From: an uncultured Chitinophagales bacterium
Lineage (GTDB): Bacteria; Bacteroidota; Bacteroidia; Chitinophagales; Chitinophagaceae
Assembly: GCA_946886475.1 (NCBI GenBank)
Contig: CAMPIQ010000070.1
Coordinates: 1 to 17,890, forward strand
DNA length: 17,890 nucleotides
Direction: 5' to 3'
Below the pieces are notes generated by a model, which was not told where the DNA came from, did no database searches, and was given only the letters and a program-made list of their open reading frames with translations. The position numbers and the translations under genes are program-made. Positions 1 to 7,114 of the stretch are shown here, piece by piece (position 1 is the stretch's first letter; each line of letters opens with the position of its first letter).

Positions 1-77
1 TTTTAGTTCATGGAACTTACGAAATTTATCGTTACAGCCATTATGAAAGTGGGAGAGCGGTTGTAATAAAAGAGTAA
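1..77 (+). CDS. Possible 3' end of a gene truncated by the window edge
   Basis: Reading frame 3 is open from the first base to TAA at 75-77 and encodes 24 residues ending in YESGRAVVIKE. The composition (Tyr, His, Glu, Gly, Arg) looks like normal protein and the other forward frames stop early. No family can be named from so short a tail, and a chance open frame is possible. Two small hairpins follow it: GGTG/CACC at 99-110 and ATCAGC/GCTGAT at 114-133. Neither has a T-run, so they are not convincing terminators. Confidence 0.4.
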   Translation, partial: LVHGTYEIYRYSHYESGRAVVIKE

Positions 78-162
78 GGTGAAAAATGCGAGGTAAGTGG
101 TGAAAGCACCGGCATCAGCCAAAAAATGCTGATATCCCGCACTTAATATTTATCTTGATTTC

Positions 163-843
163 ATGAGAACGATCAAAACACTGCTGCTTGCATTCGTACT
201 TTTTTCCTGCTCCAATGATAAGAAGGAGAACAAAGATGGAAAAGTTTACCTGAGAACTTATTATTCAGCTTTTGGTGGCGGCTCGCTGGATATTTCATGG
301 ATCTATCTTGGTGATGATGGGATCATTGTTCAAAATCCGGTTCATGGCGTTAATCCGGTGGATATACATGCAGAAAGAGCCGACAATGAAAAAAATGTGG
401 GAAGTTATCAATTGAAGGACGATAAACTTTTTATAACCTGGGATAATGACAGAACTACGGAATGGGGAATTGAAAAGGAAGATGGAAATATTACCATCAT
501 TAACGGAGGTATTGTAACACAACCGGAAACTTTTGAAAAAGGAGAAACCATCAGGGGTTCATTTTCTGCAATGGCATTGGGTGGTTCATTTTCAAGAGTA
601 CAAACCTTTATTTTTAAAAAAGATGGATCTTTTGAGATCAATACCTCTACAGCGGTCAGCAATGAATATGTAAATGAAATAGGAGAAAACAATGCTGAAG
701 GTGAATATGAACTTGAAGGCAATACACTAAGATTAAAGTTTAAGAATGGCAAAACACAGCTTGCCAATATTGCGCACTGGAAAGAAGAAGATGGAAAAAT
801 GCATCTGGTGATCAATGACAGTTCGTTTCCGCAGGAGAATTGA
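163..843 (+). CDS. Predicted lipoprotein of unknown function
   Basis: 226 aa. The N-terminus has Arg and Lys, a short hydrophobic stretch and a lipobox ending LFSC, so Cys16 is the likely lipidated residue, followed by a polar SNDKKEN linker. The rest is rich in alternating hydrophobic/polar strands with many Gly and Asp turns. Two segments resemble each other: GSYQLKDDKLFITW near residues 86-99 and GEYELEGNTLRLKF near 179-192. This pattern suggests a beta-barrel or sandwich with an internal repeat, as in lipocalin-like lipoproteins of Bacteroidota, but no catalytic motif is visible. It is probably anchored to a periplasm-facing or surface membrane leaflet. The ATG follows an AT-rich leader without a Shine-Dalgarno site, which is normal for this phylum. 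It seems to stand alone; no terminator is visible after it. Confidence 0.85.
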   Translation: MRTIKTLLLAFVLFSCSNDKKENKDGKVYLRTYYSAFGGGSLDISWIYLGDDGIIVQNPVHGVNPVDIHAERADNEKNVGSYQLKDDKLFITWDNDRTTEWGIEKEDGNITIINGGIVTQPETFEKGETIRGSFSAMALGGSFSRVQTFIFKKDGSFEINTSTAVSNEYVNEIGENNAEGEYELEGNTLRLKFKNGKTQLANIAHWKEEDGKMHLVINDSSFPQEN

Positions 844-1208
844 TATATACTGTATCCGTTTTCAATTTTACAAAGGCTTATAAACATAAATTCACCAGGC
901 GACAGGAATATTTCTGTTAAAAAGATTTTTTAATATCATTTTGAAAAGAAATCGTTCTCATAGAATGCATATTGTGGCCTGTTTGGACGCGATGGAAAAA
1001 TGATGAATAAATATTTTCATTCTCCCTGAATGGATTTAAAACTTTCTGTTTAAAAATACCGGCTCACCTGCGTCTTCATGAACATGCCTGAGCCTGCCTG
1101 ATTGTTTTGTACTCTTTAACAAACCATCATAAAACTTCCTTCTTCAGTTGCAGTCTCATACTAGCTCCATTTAAAAGGAGAATTATTAAAAATTAAAATC
1201 AATAAAGC
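844..1208. other. Intergenic stretch, no gene seen
   Basis: 365 bases with no convincing ORF in any frame. Only weak AT-rich inverted repeats are visible, such as TTAAAAA/TTTTTAA in the 920-935 region, and no hairpin/T-run terminator. An AAAAGGAG string near 1174-1181 looks like a ribosome-binding site but lies about 28 nt from the start codon at 1209, too far to act as one. The promoter of the 1209 gene presumably lies here, but I found no good TTG/TAnnTTTG pair. Confidence 0.5.
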
Positions 1209-1754
1209 ATGAAAAAACTTTTACCTTTTTTAAGTATTGCATTATTCACAGCGGCTGCATGTAACACTGCGCCGGAAAAAACGCGGGTACAGGCAGAACA
1301 ACAACAGGCTGATACCACTGGCTTGTCAGCATTCAACGAATGGAAAGCACAGGCTGCTGTTGTTATGGAAGAAGATAATACGGCTCAGTTTATTGCAGAA
1401 GCCCCTGCAAAGAAGCAGGTTGTTAAAAGATCTACGGCACGTAAATCTTCTGCTGCTTCGAATAGTTCCTCATCATCGTCAAATAGTTCAGGCAACAATA
1501 CGGCAAATAATGACCAGGTTGTTTTGAACAATGAATCTGCTGAAGAAGCCAAGGCAGCTGAAAAGAAAGGCTGGAGCAAGGCAGCGAAAGGTGCCGTAAT
1601 TGGTGGCGTTGCAGGTGCAGCCGGCGGTGCGGCCATCCATAAAAAGAACCGGGTGCTTGGCGCTGTAGTAGGTGCTGTAGTTGGTGCCGGTGGCGGTTAT
1701 GTAGTAGGCCGTGGAATGGATAAAAAAGACGGACGTTATTTTATACCGGAATAA
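1209..1754 (+). CDS. Lipoprotein with C-terminal glycine-zipper domain
   Basis: 181 aa. A signal peptide ends in a lipobox (FTAAAC, Cys18). Residues 20-80 are polar and Ala/Gln-rich. A Ser/Asn low-complexity linker (about 80-102) leads to a Lys/Glu/Ala segment and then a glycine-zipper block at about 128-170. In that block Gly recurs every few residues within Ala/Val-rich stretches (AVIGGVAGAAGGAA, VVGAVVGAGGGYVVG), separated by a KKN turn. The protein ends DGRYFIPE. Such YMGG/glycine-zipper domains occur in envelope lipoproteins and can insert in or pack against membranes; the exact role is unknown. The gene is monocistronic by appearance: a strong terminator begins 21 bp after its stop. The Ser-rich linker is the least conserved kind of region and says nothing about function. 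Confidence 0.88.
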   Translation: MKKLLPFLSIALFTAAACNTAPEKTRVQAEQQQADTTGLSAFNEWKAQAAVVMEEDNTAQFIAEAPAKKQVVKRSTARKSSAASNSSSSSSNSSGNNTANNDQVVLNNESAEEAKAAEKKGWSKAAKGAVIGGVAGAAGGAAIHKKNRVLGAVVGAVVGAGGGYVVGRGMDKKDGRYFIPE

Positions 1755-1774
1755 AGCAATCATAGCAATTTATT

Positions 1775-1799
1775 AAGGAGCCTGACGGGCTCCTTTTTT
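1775..1799 (+). terminator. Rho-independent terminator
   Basis: AAGGAGCC (1775-1782), loop TGACG, GGCTCCTT (1788-1795), with the T-run extending to 1799. This is a perfect 8-bp stem with U-tract, 21 bp after the glycine-zipper lipoprotein stop codon. Confidence 0.92.
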
Positions 1800-1829
1800 G
1801 TTTTAAGATTTTTTGGCTCTTTTCTTGCA

Positions 1830-2351
1830 GTGGCTGATGCGGCAGAAATCATCAAAATCCCTGTAAAAATGATCAACCAGCCTGTCTACAGCCTCAGGTC
1901 CAAAGCGCTTGAGCTGGGTATATCCGAAGAAATCTTTTCAATTGCACTTTATATCATCAGCCAGAATAAAAACCTTGTGAATGCAATGGATAATTCTGTT
2001 GAAATGGATGATTATATCTACCGTGCCATTTTAAGAGATGCATTCAGCAAACGAAAAGCAAAGGCCGAAACAGATCTATATAATGATGATGACCCACTTT
2101 TGCAGATAGAAGCGCAAAAAGACCTTACGGTACTAAGCAGGGAAGAACTGGGTTCTGACCCATTTTACAGGGCCGTGCTACCATTGATCGCCAAAGTGGT
2201 GGTACACGAATCCATTTTGCGCTTACATGCAGAAGAAGCCTCAGCCATTATCCTCAAACTTGCAGATTTCAAACGCAAGCACAGGGCAACATCAATTACT
2301 GAAGTTATCGTTAAAAGATGTGGTGAGGAGATCGAAGGATTTGCGGCCTGA
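1830..2351 (+). CDS. Conserved-looking cytoplasmic protein, function not recognised
   Basis: 173 aa if it starts at the GTG at 1830. An in-frame ATG at 1869 (MINQPVYSL) would give 160 aa and leave more room for a promoter after the terminator at 1775-1799, so it is a credible alternative. There is no signal peptide or membrane segment. The sequence looks helical and charged, with an Asp-rich stretch (NDDDP) near residues 84-89 and a Lys/Arg-rich segment (FSKRKAK) just before it. The N-terminal part (PVYSLRSKALELGISEEIF) could be a small helix-turn-helix-like unit, but this is weak. I cannot assign a family. A terminator-like hairpin about 95 bp downstream suggests a monocistronic unit. Confidence 0.75.
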   Translation: MADAAEIIKIPVKMINQPVYSLRSKALELGISEEIFSIALYIISQNKNLVNAMDNSVEMDDYIYRAILRDAFSKRKAKAETDLYNDDDPLLQIEAQKDLTVLSREELGSDPFYRAVLPLIAKVVVHESILRLHAEEASAIILKLADFKRKHRATSITEVIVKRCGEEIEGFAA

Positions 2352-2444
2352 TTATAACACATAATAAAGCCTGCAACCCGGATCAGTTGTAATACCAGAA
2401 TTGTCTCCTTCCCCTTATAATCATTCCAGGAAAAATATTTCAGC

Positions 2445-2486
2445 ATACCAATAATAAGCGGTTCTTATTTATTGGTATTTTTTTTT
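2445..2486 (+). terminator. Rho-independent terminator (AT-rich stem)
   Basis: ATACCAATAATAAG (2445-2458), loop CGGTT, then CTTATTTATTGGTAT (2464-2478). This is a 14-bp stem with one bulged A, followed by an unbroken T-run to 2486. It ends the 173-aa gene. Confidence 0.8.
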
Positions 2487-2537
2487 ACAGCATTCCATTT
2501 GTTTACATGCACCGGTTTCCTCCGGAATGGCTGGTAA
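2485..2537. other. Imperfect hairpin next to the terminator
   Basis: TTAC-AGC-ATTCC (2485-2496) pairs with GGAATGGCTGGTAA (2524-2537): 12 bp broken only by two single bulged G residues on the 3' arm. The loop is 27 nt and contains CCGG repeats. It abuts the T-run of the preceding terminator. It may be an independent structured element or a fallback terminator lacking a U-tract. The function is unknown. Confidence 0.4.
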
Positions 2538-2745
2538 TTTAAATTTTCATATCACCTTATTTATTTCAAGGGAAGCATACAACAAGGGCAGATGCCATCA
2601 AAATGTATTATTCGTGCTGAGCATCCTAATATTTAATTGTTATTGTTATCAACCAAACTCTTAAATAAAAAGGTGTTATTCTAAAAAAAATGCTACGGTA
2701 AGCAGTGCTGTTTCATAGTTGAATATGCCAATAATATCGTTCAAA

Positions 2746-2844
2746 AAAACTTTAAGATTATCAATTAAAAACTGGCATTGTAGTGGTAATTACACACAAG
2801 CGAATTCGGCTGTAACCCGCTACAGGCCTGATTCTTAAAGTTTT
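2746..2844. ncRNA. Candidate structured RNA or palindromic element, 99 nt
   Basis: A nested hairpin seen by direct pairing. AAAACTTTAAGA (2746-2757) is the perfect reverse complement of 2833-2844. Next, ATCA (2760-2763) pairs with TGAT (2829-2832), GGC (2774-2776) with GCC (2826-2828), and TTGTAGTGG (2778-2786) with CCGCTACAG (2817-2825, two G-U pairs). TTAC (2790-2793) pairs with GTAA (2812-2815) and AGC/GCT closes the loop. The 28 nt of the 3' arm from 2817 to 2844 are thus paired without a break, while the 5' arm carries bulges of 2, 10 and 1 nt. It lies 95 bp before the L,D-transpeptidase start, so it could be a 5'-UTR element, a separate small RNA or a mobile palindrome. Strand is undetermined; no T-run follows on the + strand. 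Confidence 0.45.
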
Positions 2845-2939
2845 CTTACAATACGTCCAATAAGTTCTACACCCCAACAATTCTACGGATATTTGCATTC
2901 CGGTATTTCTTAGTCATCATTTAAAATCTCCAATCATCC

Positions 2940-3692
2940 ATGCAGAAAAACTTATTACTTGCCGCCATTATATTATTAACATCATTACTGCTGATCTCGT
3001 TTACAAATGCAAAAAATACGGATGTTAAATCCGTTAAGATCGTTAATGATTCTTCTATTTCCGGAGTATCGGAAGAAGCATCTGTGATTGCAGAAGAAGC
3101 CAACCTGGCTGATGTTTTATATTCAAGGCTCAATCTTAAAAAACTTGGTCTGTCACAGGAAACGCTTGCATATGCCATCAACGGTTATCAAAGACTTGAT
3201 GCTGCCGGAAAAGTAAGAAATCCTTACCTCACCATTATTGACATGGGACAATCATCCCGCAAGAAGCGTTTGTATATCATTGATATGGAGAATCAAAAAC
3301 TTGTCCGCAATACTTTTGTTTCTCATGGAAAGAATTCTGGCCTTGACATGGCTAATTCATTTTCAAATGCTGTTAATTCCAACAAAACCAGCCTTGGTTT
3401 TTATATTACCACTAACACCTACCGTGGTAAGCATGGCCTGTCTCTGCGATTGCGCGGAATGGAAGAAGGTTTTAATGATAATGCGGAAGCAAGGGCAATA
3501 GTGATGCATGGTGCAAATTATGTAAGCGCAGGAAGGGTGAATACCGGTTACATGGGAAGAAGCCTTGGTTGTCCGGCATTGGCACAGCACGAATCAGCTG
3601 AAGTGATCCAGACCGTGAAAAATGGTTCGGTGATGTTTATTTATCATCCAACCAAAAAATATATCAATTCCTCCAGTCTGATCAACGGATAA
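2940..3692 (+). CDS. Secreted murein L,D-transpeptidase catalytic-domain protein (YkuD_2 type)
   Basis: 250 aa. The signal peptide is residues 1-24 (two basic-to-hydrophobic stretches ending TNA). A Glu/Ala/Ser-rich segment (30-56) precedes a helical region (LKKLGLSQETLAYAINGYQRL, split here only by its role as a linker). The catalytic domain follows from about 92. The hallmark residues are visible: H129-G130, T150-S-L-G-F-Y, H190-G191 and the S208-L-G-C211 motif, with Cys211 as the likely nucleophile and His190 as its partner. Enzymes of this family form 3-3 peptidoglycan cross-links or attach proteins to the wall in the periplasm; which reaction this one performs cannot be read from sequence. 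A perfect terminator begins 22 bp after its stop but also overlaps the start of the next gene, so the two may be partly co-transcribed by read-through. Confidence 0.9.
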   Translation: MQKNLLLAAIILLTSLLLISFTNAKNTDVKSVKIVNDSSISGVSEEASVIAEEANLADVLYSRLNLKKLGLSQETLAYAINGYQRLDAAGKVRNPYLTIIDMGQSSRKKRLYIIDMENQKLVRNTFVSHGKNSGLDMANSFSNAVNSNKTSLGFYITTNTYRGKHGLSLRLRGMEEGFNDNAEARAIVMHGANYVSAGRVNTGYMGRSLGCPALAQHESAEVIQTVKNGSVMFIYHPTKKYINSSSLING

Positions 3693-3714
3693 TATTTTCA
3701 GATAATAGTAATTT

Positions 3715-3747
3715 GAGACAGCATGAAATTGGCTGTCTCTTTTTTTT
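3715..3747 (+). terminator. Terminator hairpin with the next start codon in its loop
   Basis: GAGACAGC (3715-3722), loop ATGAAATTG (3723-3731), GCTGTCTC (3732-3739), then eight T residues (3740-3747). It is a perfect 8-bp stem with U-tract. The loop opens exactly with the ATG of the downstream alpha/beta hydrolase, so this hairpin can end the L,D-transpeptidase transcript and also fold over the hydrolase start. Confidence 0.88.
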
Positions 3748-4364
3748 GTATGGTGCTGTCTCTGTCATTTCTTAATGCACAGGAAACAAAGGCAGATGAT
3801 ACCCTCTCCAAATATTTGTTCTATTTACATGGTGGCATTGTTCAGCAACAGGGTGCCAGTGCGGTAAGTAAAACTTTCGGACTTTATCTGTATAACGATA
3901 TTGTTGATTCACTACGTTCGAAAGGCTTTATAGTACTGAGTGAAGTAAGACCCCATGGAACCGATGAAAAAATATATGCAGGAAAAATAGCCGGTCAGGT
4001 TGATTCCCTTCTTAAGACGGGTGTTGGGGCAGGTAATATTGTTATCGCCGGTGCATCGCAAGGCGCCTGGATAGCGTTTGAAGTGGCTTTACTTTTGAAG
4101 AATCCTTCCTTGAATTTTGCTGTACTTGGGATCTGCAACAACTATAACATGAATTATTTTTCATCATACAAAAAACAGCTCTGCGGAAGGTTCTTATCCA
4201 TTTATGAAAGCAGTGATACCAAACAGTCCTGTGACCTTTTATTAAAAGAAATGAATTGCAAAACCGGTTATACAGAAGTTCAACTGGACATGGGGCTTGG
4301 CCATGGGTTTATTTTCAGGCCTTATAAAGAATGGATAGATCCTTTGGTGAAATGGATGGAGTAA
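3723..4364 (+). CDS. Secreted alpha/beta-hydrolase-fold protein
   Basis: 213 aa. The N-terminus MKLAVSFFCMVLSLSFLNAQ is a typical short signal peptide with cleavage after the AQ region. Oxyanion-hole-like HGG is at residues 36-38. The nucleophile elbow is G110-A-S-Q-G114 with Ser112 as nucleophile. The His is probably H194 in GLGHGF near the C-terminus, and an acid could be D165. The order and spacing fit a compact serine hydrolase (esterase or peptidase-like) without a lid insertion. Substrate is unknown; it acts outside the cytoplasm. The ATG lies in the loop of a terminator hairpin. The next in-frame ATG (3750) would remove the charged n-region of the signal peptide, so 3723 is favoured. 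No Shine-Dalgarno site is visible. Confidence 0.85.
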   Translation: MKLAVSFFCMVLSLSFLNAQETKADDTLSKYLFYLHGGIVQQQGASAVSKTFGLYLYNDIVDSLRSKGFIVLSEVRPHGTDEKIYAGKIAGQVDSLLKTGVGAGNIVIAGASQGAWIAFEVALLLKNPSLNFAVLGICNNYNMNYFSSYKKQLCGRFLSIYESSDTKQSCDLLLKEMNCKTGYTEVQLDMGLGHGFIFRPYKEWIDPLVKWME

Positions 4365-4519
4365 AGTATTGGTCTCAGGGTTCAAAGTTATTTTTTACCG
4401 GTTGTGATCATGCAGGGTTGAGGATACTGGTTAACCTGATGACAGTTGACGGAACATTGCAATGGTGATCGCTATTTCAAATATTGAATATTGATTGTTC
4501 ATATTTCATTTCCGCCAAT

Positions 4520-4548
4520 AAAAAAAGCCGCCTCATTCCTGGGCGGCT
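4520..4548 (-). terminator. Rho-independent terminator of the minus-strand barrel gene
   Basis: On the minus strand AGCCGCC, a 9-nt loop and GGCGGCT (4526-4548) are followed by a U-tract (seven A on the + strand, 4520-4526). This is a perfect 7-bp GC-rich stem 20 bp past the stop at 4569. On the + strand it is followed by GGTTTTCTTT, so weak bidirectional use is possible. Confidence 0.88.
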
Positions 4549-4568
4549 GGTTTTCTTTAGGGATTTAT

Positions 4569-5234
4569 TTAGAAGTTAAAGCCTAAGCCAATCTTAAATG
4601 ATCTGTTGTAGGCATCAAAGTTCTGGTTGGCATCGAGTTTTGAAAGACCATGGTCGTAAGTAGCGGCTATGTTCAGTCCATTACCAAACTGGTAACCAAT
4701 TCCGCCGGTAAAACCTGCATCCCACCTGTTGAACTGCTCTGTTGCATCCATGGTTTTGTTAAAAAGGTTGAATCCAAGTACGCCTGCCGTGGTACGCAGG
4801 TCAGATTTGGCAAGATAGGACAGCTGTGGACCCGCAAAAATTTGTAAACCTTCCATATTTACTTTTAACATTACAGGAACATCAATATAATGGGAGGTTA
4901 ACTGTGCTTTTGCATTGGCACCAATAAATTCCATTCCCTTGATACCCAGTTCACCTTTCATTTCATACCCTCTCTGGGTATACCCTATTCCAGGTTCAAT
5001 GGAAATACTGTTGCCAATTGGAATATTGGTATAGGCACCTGCATAAAAACCCGTTTTGTTATTAGTTACGATCCTTCCATTGGTATAATCAAGCAAATCA
5101 TTAAGACTATTGGCTGCATCACCCTTGATATTTGATGAACTGATGCCTGCACGAATACCAAAAGATGGCTGGGTTTGGGCAAATGCAATGGCAGACATGA
5201 ATAAAGTTGAAAAGAGTAGAATTTGTTTTTTCAT
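4569..5234 (-). CDS. Outer-membrane beta-barrel protein (porin-like, OMP_b-brl_2 type)
   Basis: 221 aa from the ATG at 5234 (MKKQILLF), chosen because it begins a clean signal peptide ending AIAFAQ; an upstream in-frame ATG at 5267 would add eleven polar residues in front of it. The mature protein starts with SFGIRAGISSSN, typical of this barrel family. It alternates amphipathic strands rich in Gly and aromatics (GFYAGAYTNIPIG, IEPGIGYTQRGYEM, YIDVPVMLKVN, AGPQLSYLA, DAGFTGGIGYQFG) and ends with the aromatic strand SFKIGLGFNF, whose terminal Phe is the usual outer-membrane assembly signal. About eight strands are suggested. It probably sits in the outer membrane as a small barrel of unknown cargo. 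It is divergent from the small secreted protein at 5516 and ends at its own terminator. Confidence 0.9.
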   Translation of the reverse strand: MKKQILLFSTLFMSAIAFAQTQPSFGIRAGISSSNIKGDAANSLNDLLDYTNGRIVTNNKTGFYAGAYTNIPIGNSISIEPGIGYTQRGYEMKGELGIKGMEFIGANAKAQLTSHYIDVPVMLKVNMEGLQIFAGPQLSYLAKSDLRTTAGVLGFNLFNKTMDATEQFNRWDAGFTGGIGYQFGNGLNIAATYDHGLSKLDANQNFDAYNRSFKIGLGFNF

Positions 5235-5515
5235 ATAGAATGGCGAACGTTGGTTAGATCCGTTCAATTGATGAGAAAGAAATTCATGGTGAGCGGCTTA
5301 ATCCTGGTTAGGTAAGTTTATGTTAAAGAAGGAGAGGGTGGTTGATTCAAGCATGCGCTGACGAAGGAAGTGTCAACAATTCAGCTGGCCATAGACCAAC
5401 GCCTCTTGTACTCCAAACAGGTATGTATAGAGAAGAAAATATTTCCCTGGTCTATTCCTGATTTTTTCATGCCGGGGTCTGGATAGTTTTATCCTTCATT
5501 TGAAAACCATTTACA

Positions 5516-5833
5516 ATGAGAAAGATATTATTCATCCTGTTTGTTCTGCTTTCAGCACATAGTCAGGCACAGAAAAAGAAACAGCCCTGCATGCCCGAAG
5601 AAGGTTTTTGGGTAGTTGAATCAAATACAGCTACTCCAAAGATTTCGACCGTTTATTTTTATACCAGTGATGCGGTTTTGATTTACATGGAAAATGTAAA
5701 TGGTAAAAAGATCAATGTAAAAAGAAAGAAAGTAAAAAAGCAGCTTAACAAAGTATTGCAGCAATCAATCATCGCCTGGAAACGCAACCCGGTTATCAGG
5801 CAAAATGACTGGCTGGTAATTAGCCGCCTTTAG
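5516..5833 (+). CDS. Small secreted basic protein, unknown function
   Basis: 105 aa. Signal peptide MRKILFILFVLLSAHSQAQ with cleavage after the AQ. The mature part starts KKKQPCMPEEGFWVVESN, has a Val/Tyr-rich beta-like stretch (ISTVYFYTSDAVLIYMEN) and then a very basic segment (KKINVKRKKVKKQLNK, about 65-80), ending in a predicted helix. A single Cys (about residue 25) is present. I do not recognise a named domain; short proteins like this are common and poorly described in Chitinophagaceae-type genomes. It lies 133 bp before the likely start of the histidine-kinase gene on the same strand, with no terminator in between, so transcription could run on into the two-component pair. Confidence 0.75.
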   Translation: MRKILFILFVLLSAHSQAQKKKQPCMPEEGFWVVESNTATPKISTVYFYTSDAVLIYMENVNGKKINVKRKKVKKQLNKVLQQSIIAWKRNPVIRQNDWLVISRL

Positions 5834-5965
5834 CATTTTTCCTAAACAATAATTTTAGCCGGGGAAGAGGATGTCCGCGTTTTGTCGACGAAAATCATGC
5901 TTATGGCGACGTTCATCCTAAAATTGCTTGCATTCAAAGGCAGGGACATTACCTTAGTTGAAGGT

Positions 5966-7114
5966 ATGGAACGCTATCCATTTATATTTTCAGGTGAAAG
6001 AAAATGGAAACTCCGGAGGCATTTTACTTTCTGGTTCACATGGTGGCTGTTTTCCGGTATCCTGTATTCATTTTCCGCCTGGGCCAGTAAGATCTCCCTG
6101 ATAGATAAATTCCCTATTTCTCTTATTGAGTCTTTTTTTTACCTGGCTCCTCATATTTTTCTGGCCTATAGTTTAATGTATTGGGTTGTTCCCCGGTTAT
6201 TACTAAAAGGTAACTATGTTTTGTCCTTATTTGCTGTAGGTTTTTTATTCCTGGCCACAGCTTTACTTTCTGCTCTTATAGGCATGTATATATTGCCGGA
6301 GATAAGAGCGTCTATACTCGATGGAAGTTACCGGTATATTATACCTATTCATATCAATGAGATTCATTTGTTCAATGCCCTGCTGGCTGGTCTTCGCGGT
6401 GCAATTACCATCGGCGGATTGGCAGCGGCCATTAAGCTGATGAAATACTGGTATGTAAAAGAACAACGGAACCTGCAATTGCAAAGGCAAAATGCAGAAG
6501 CGCAACTTCAGCTCTTAAAAGCCCAGGTGCACCCGCATTTTTTATTCAATACCCTCAATAATATTTATTCTTACACGCAAAAACATTCACCTGTTGCTTC
6601 TCAACTGGTGATGGGCCTTTCCGATCTGCTGAGGTATATGCTGTACGATTGTAACCAGCCCCTGGTACCATTACGTAAGGAAATTAAAATGTTGCGTGAT
6701 TATATTTCTCTCGAACAGGTACGTTATGATGATGGTCTTGATGTGGTGCTTGACCTGCCTGAAAATACGGAAGGCCTTTACATAGCGCCGCTTTTGCTCT
6801 TGCCTTTCGTGGAGAATTGTTTTAAACATGGCACCAGCCAGGTTATTGAACAACCCTGGATCAGTTTGCGAATAGAGGCGGGCGATTCAGGATTGGAAAT
6901 GAAACTGGTTAACGGAAAAGCAAACAAAAAGGAAAAGGATGGTTCTAAAGGAATTGGTATTTCCAATGTCAGGCACAGGCTGGAATTGTTATATCCCGGA
7001 CGGCACGAATTGAAAATAAGCAATGACGAACATGTTTTTGTAGTAGATCTTACCCTCCAACTTGAAAAAAGAATACGCAAAGACAACAAAATATACAAAC
7101 TGGCCGAAGTATGA
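5966..7114 (+). CDS. LytS/YehU-family membrane sensor histidine kinase
   Basis: 382 aa from the ATG at 5966 (MERYPFIFSGERKW), preceded by GAAGG about 5 nt upstream. The frame stays open upstream to a TTG at 5882 with ATGs at 5897 and 5903, but related kinases characteristically begin near RYPFIFS, so 5966 is preferred. Four membrane segments are visible at about residues 23-39, 58-77, 83-110 and 135-162. A coiled helix (QLQRQNAEAQLQLLKAQ) then leads to the His_kinase domain: HPHFLFNTLNN with His189 as phospho-acceptor, an N-box FVENCFKHG (Asn284) and a G-box KGIGISNVRHRL (about 328-339). It lacks a periplasmic sensor domain, so the signal is probably sensed within or near the membrane. Its stop overlaps the start of the LytTR regulator (ATGA), showing translational coupling and a cognate pair. 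Confidence 0.93.
   Translation: MERYPFIFSGERKWKLRRHFTFWFTWWLFSGILYSFSAWASKISLIDKFPISLIESFFYLAPHIFLAYSLMYWVVPRLLLKGNYVLSLFAVGFLFLATALLSALIGMYILPEIRASILDGSYRYIIPIHINEIHLFNALLAGLRGAITIGGLAAAIKLMKYWYVKEQRNLQLQRQNAEAQLQLLKAQVHPHFLFNTLNNIYSYTQKHSPVASQLVMGLSDLLRYMLYDCNQPLVPLRKEIKMLRDYISLEQVRYDDGLDVVLDLPENTEGLYIAPLLLLPFVENCFKHGTSQVIEQPWISLRIEAGDSGLEMKLVNGKANKKEKDGSKGIGISNVRHRLELLYPGRHELKISNDEHVFVVDLTLQLEKRIRKDNKIYKLAEV

Noticed and set aside
408..887. 159-aa open frame on the minus strand
   Set aside because: It lies opposite the 163-843 lipoprotein, which has a clear signal peptide and lipobox; the minus-strand product has no domain, no export signal and a Ser/Pro/Leu-rich shadow composition.
2725..2838. 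37-codon ORF starting MPIISFKK
   Set aside because: It lies almost wholly within the 99-nt hairpin, its composition is unlike local proteins and its end falls in the 3' arm; the RNA/palindrome reading explains the sequence better.
2746..2844. Integron attC site
   Set aside because: The ends lack the RYYYAAC and GTTRRRY core boxes and there is no cassette array or integrase in the window.
5271..5315. 14-codon ORF MRKKFMVSGLILVR resembling a signal-peptide start
   Set aside because: It stops at once; no downstream frame continues it, so a decayed gene cannot be shown.
5850..5857. TAATTTTA as a Bacteroidota -7 box for the kinase gene
   Set aside because: It differs from TAnnTTTG at the last base and no TTG is found at the right distance upstream.
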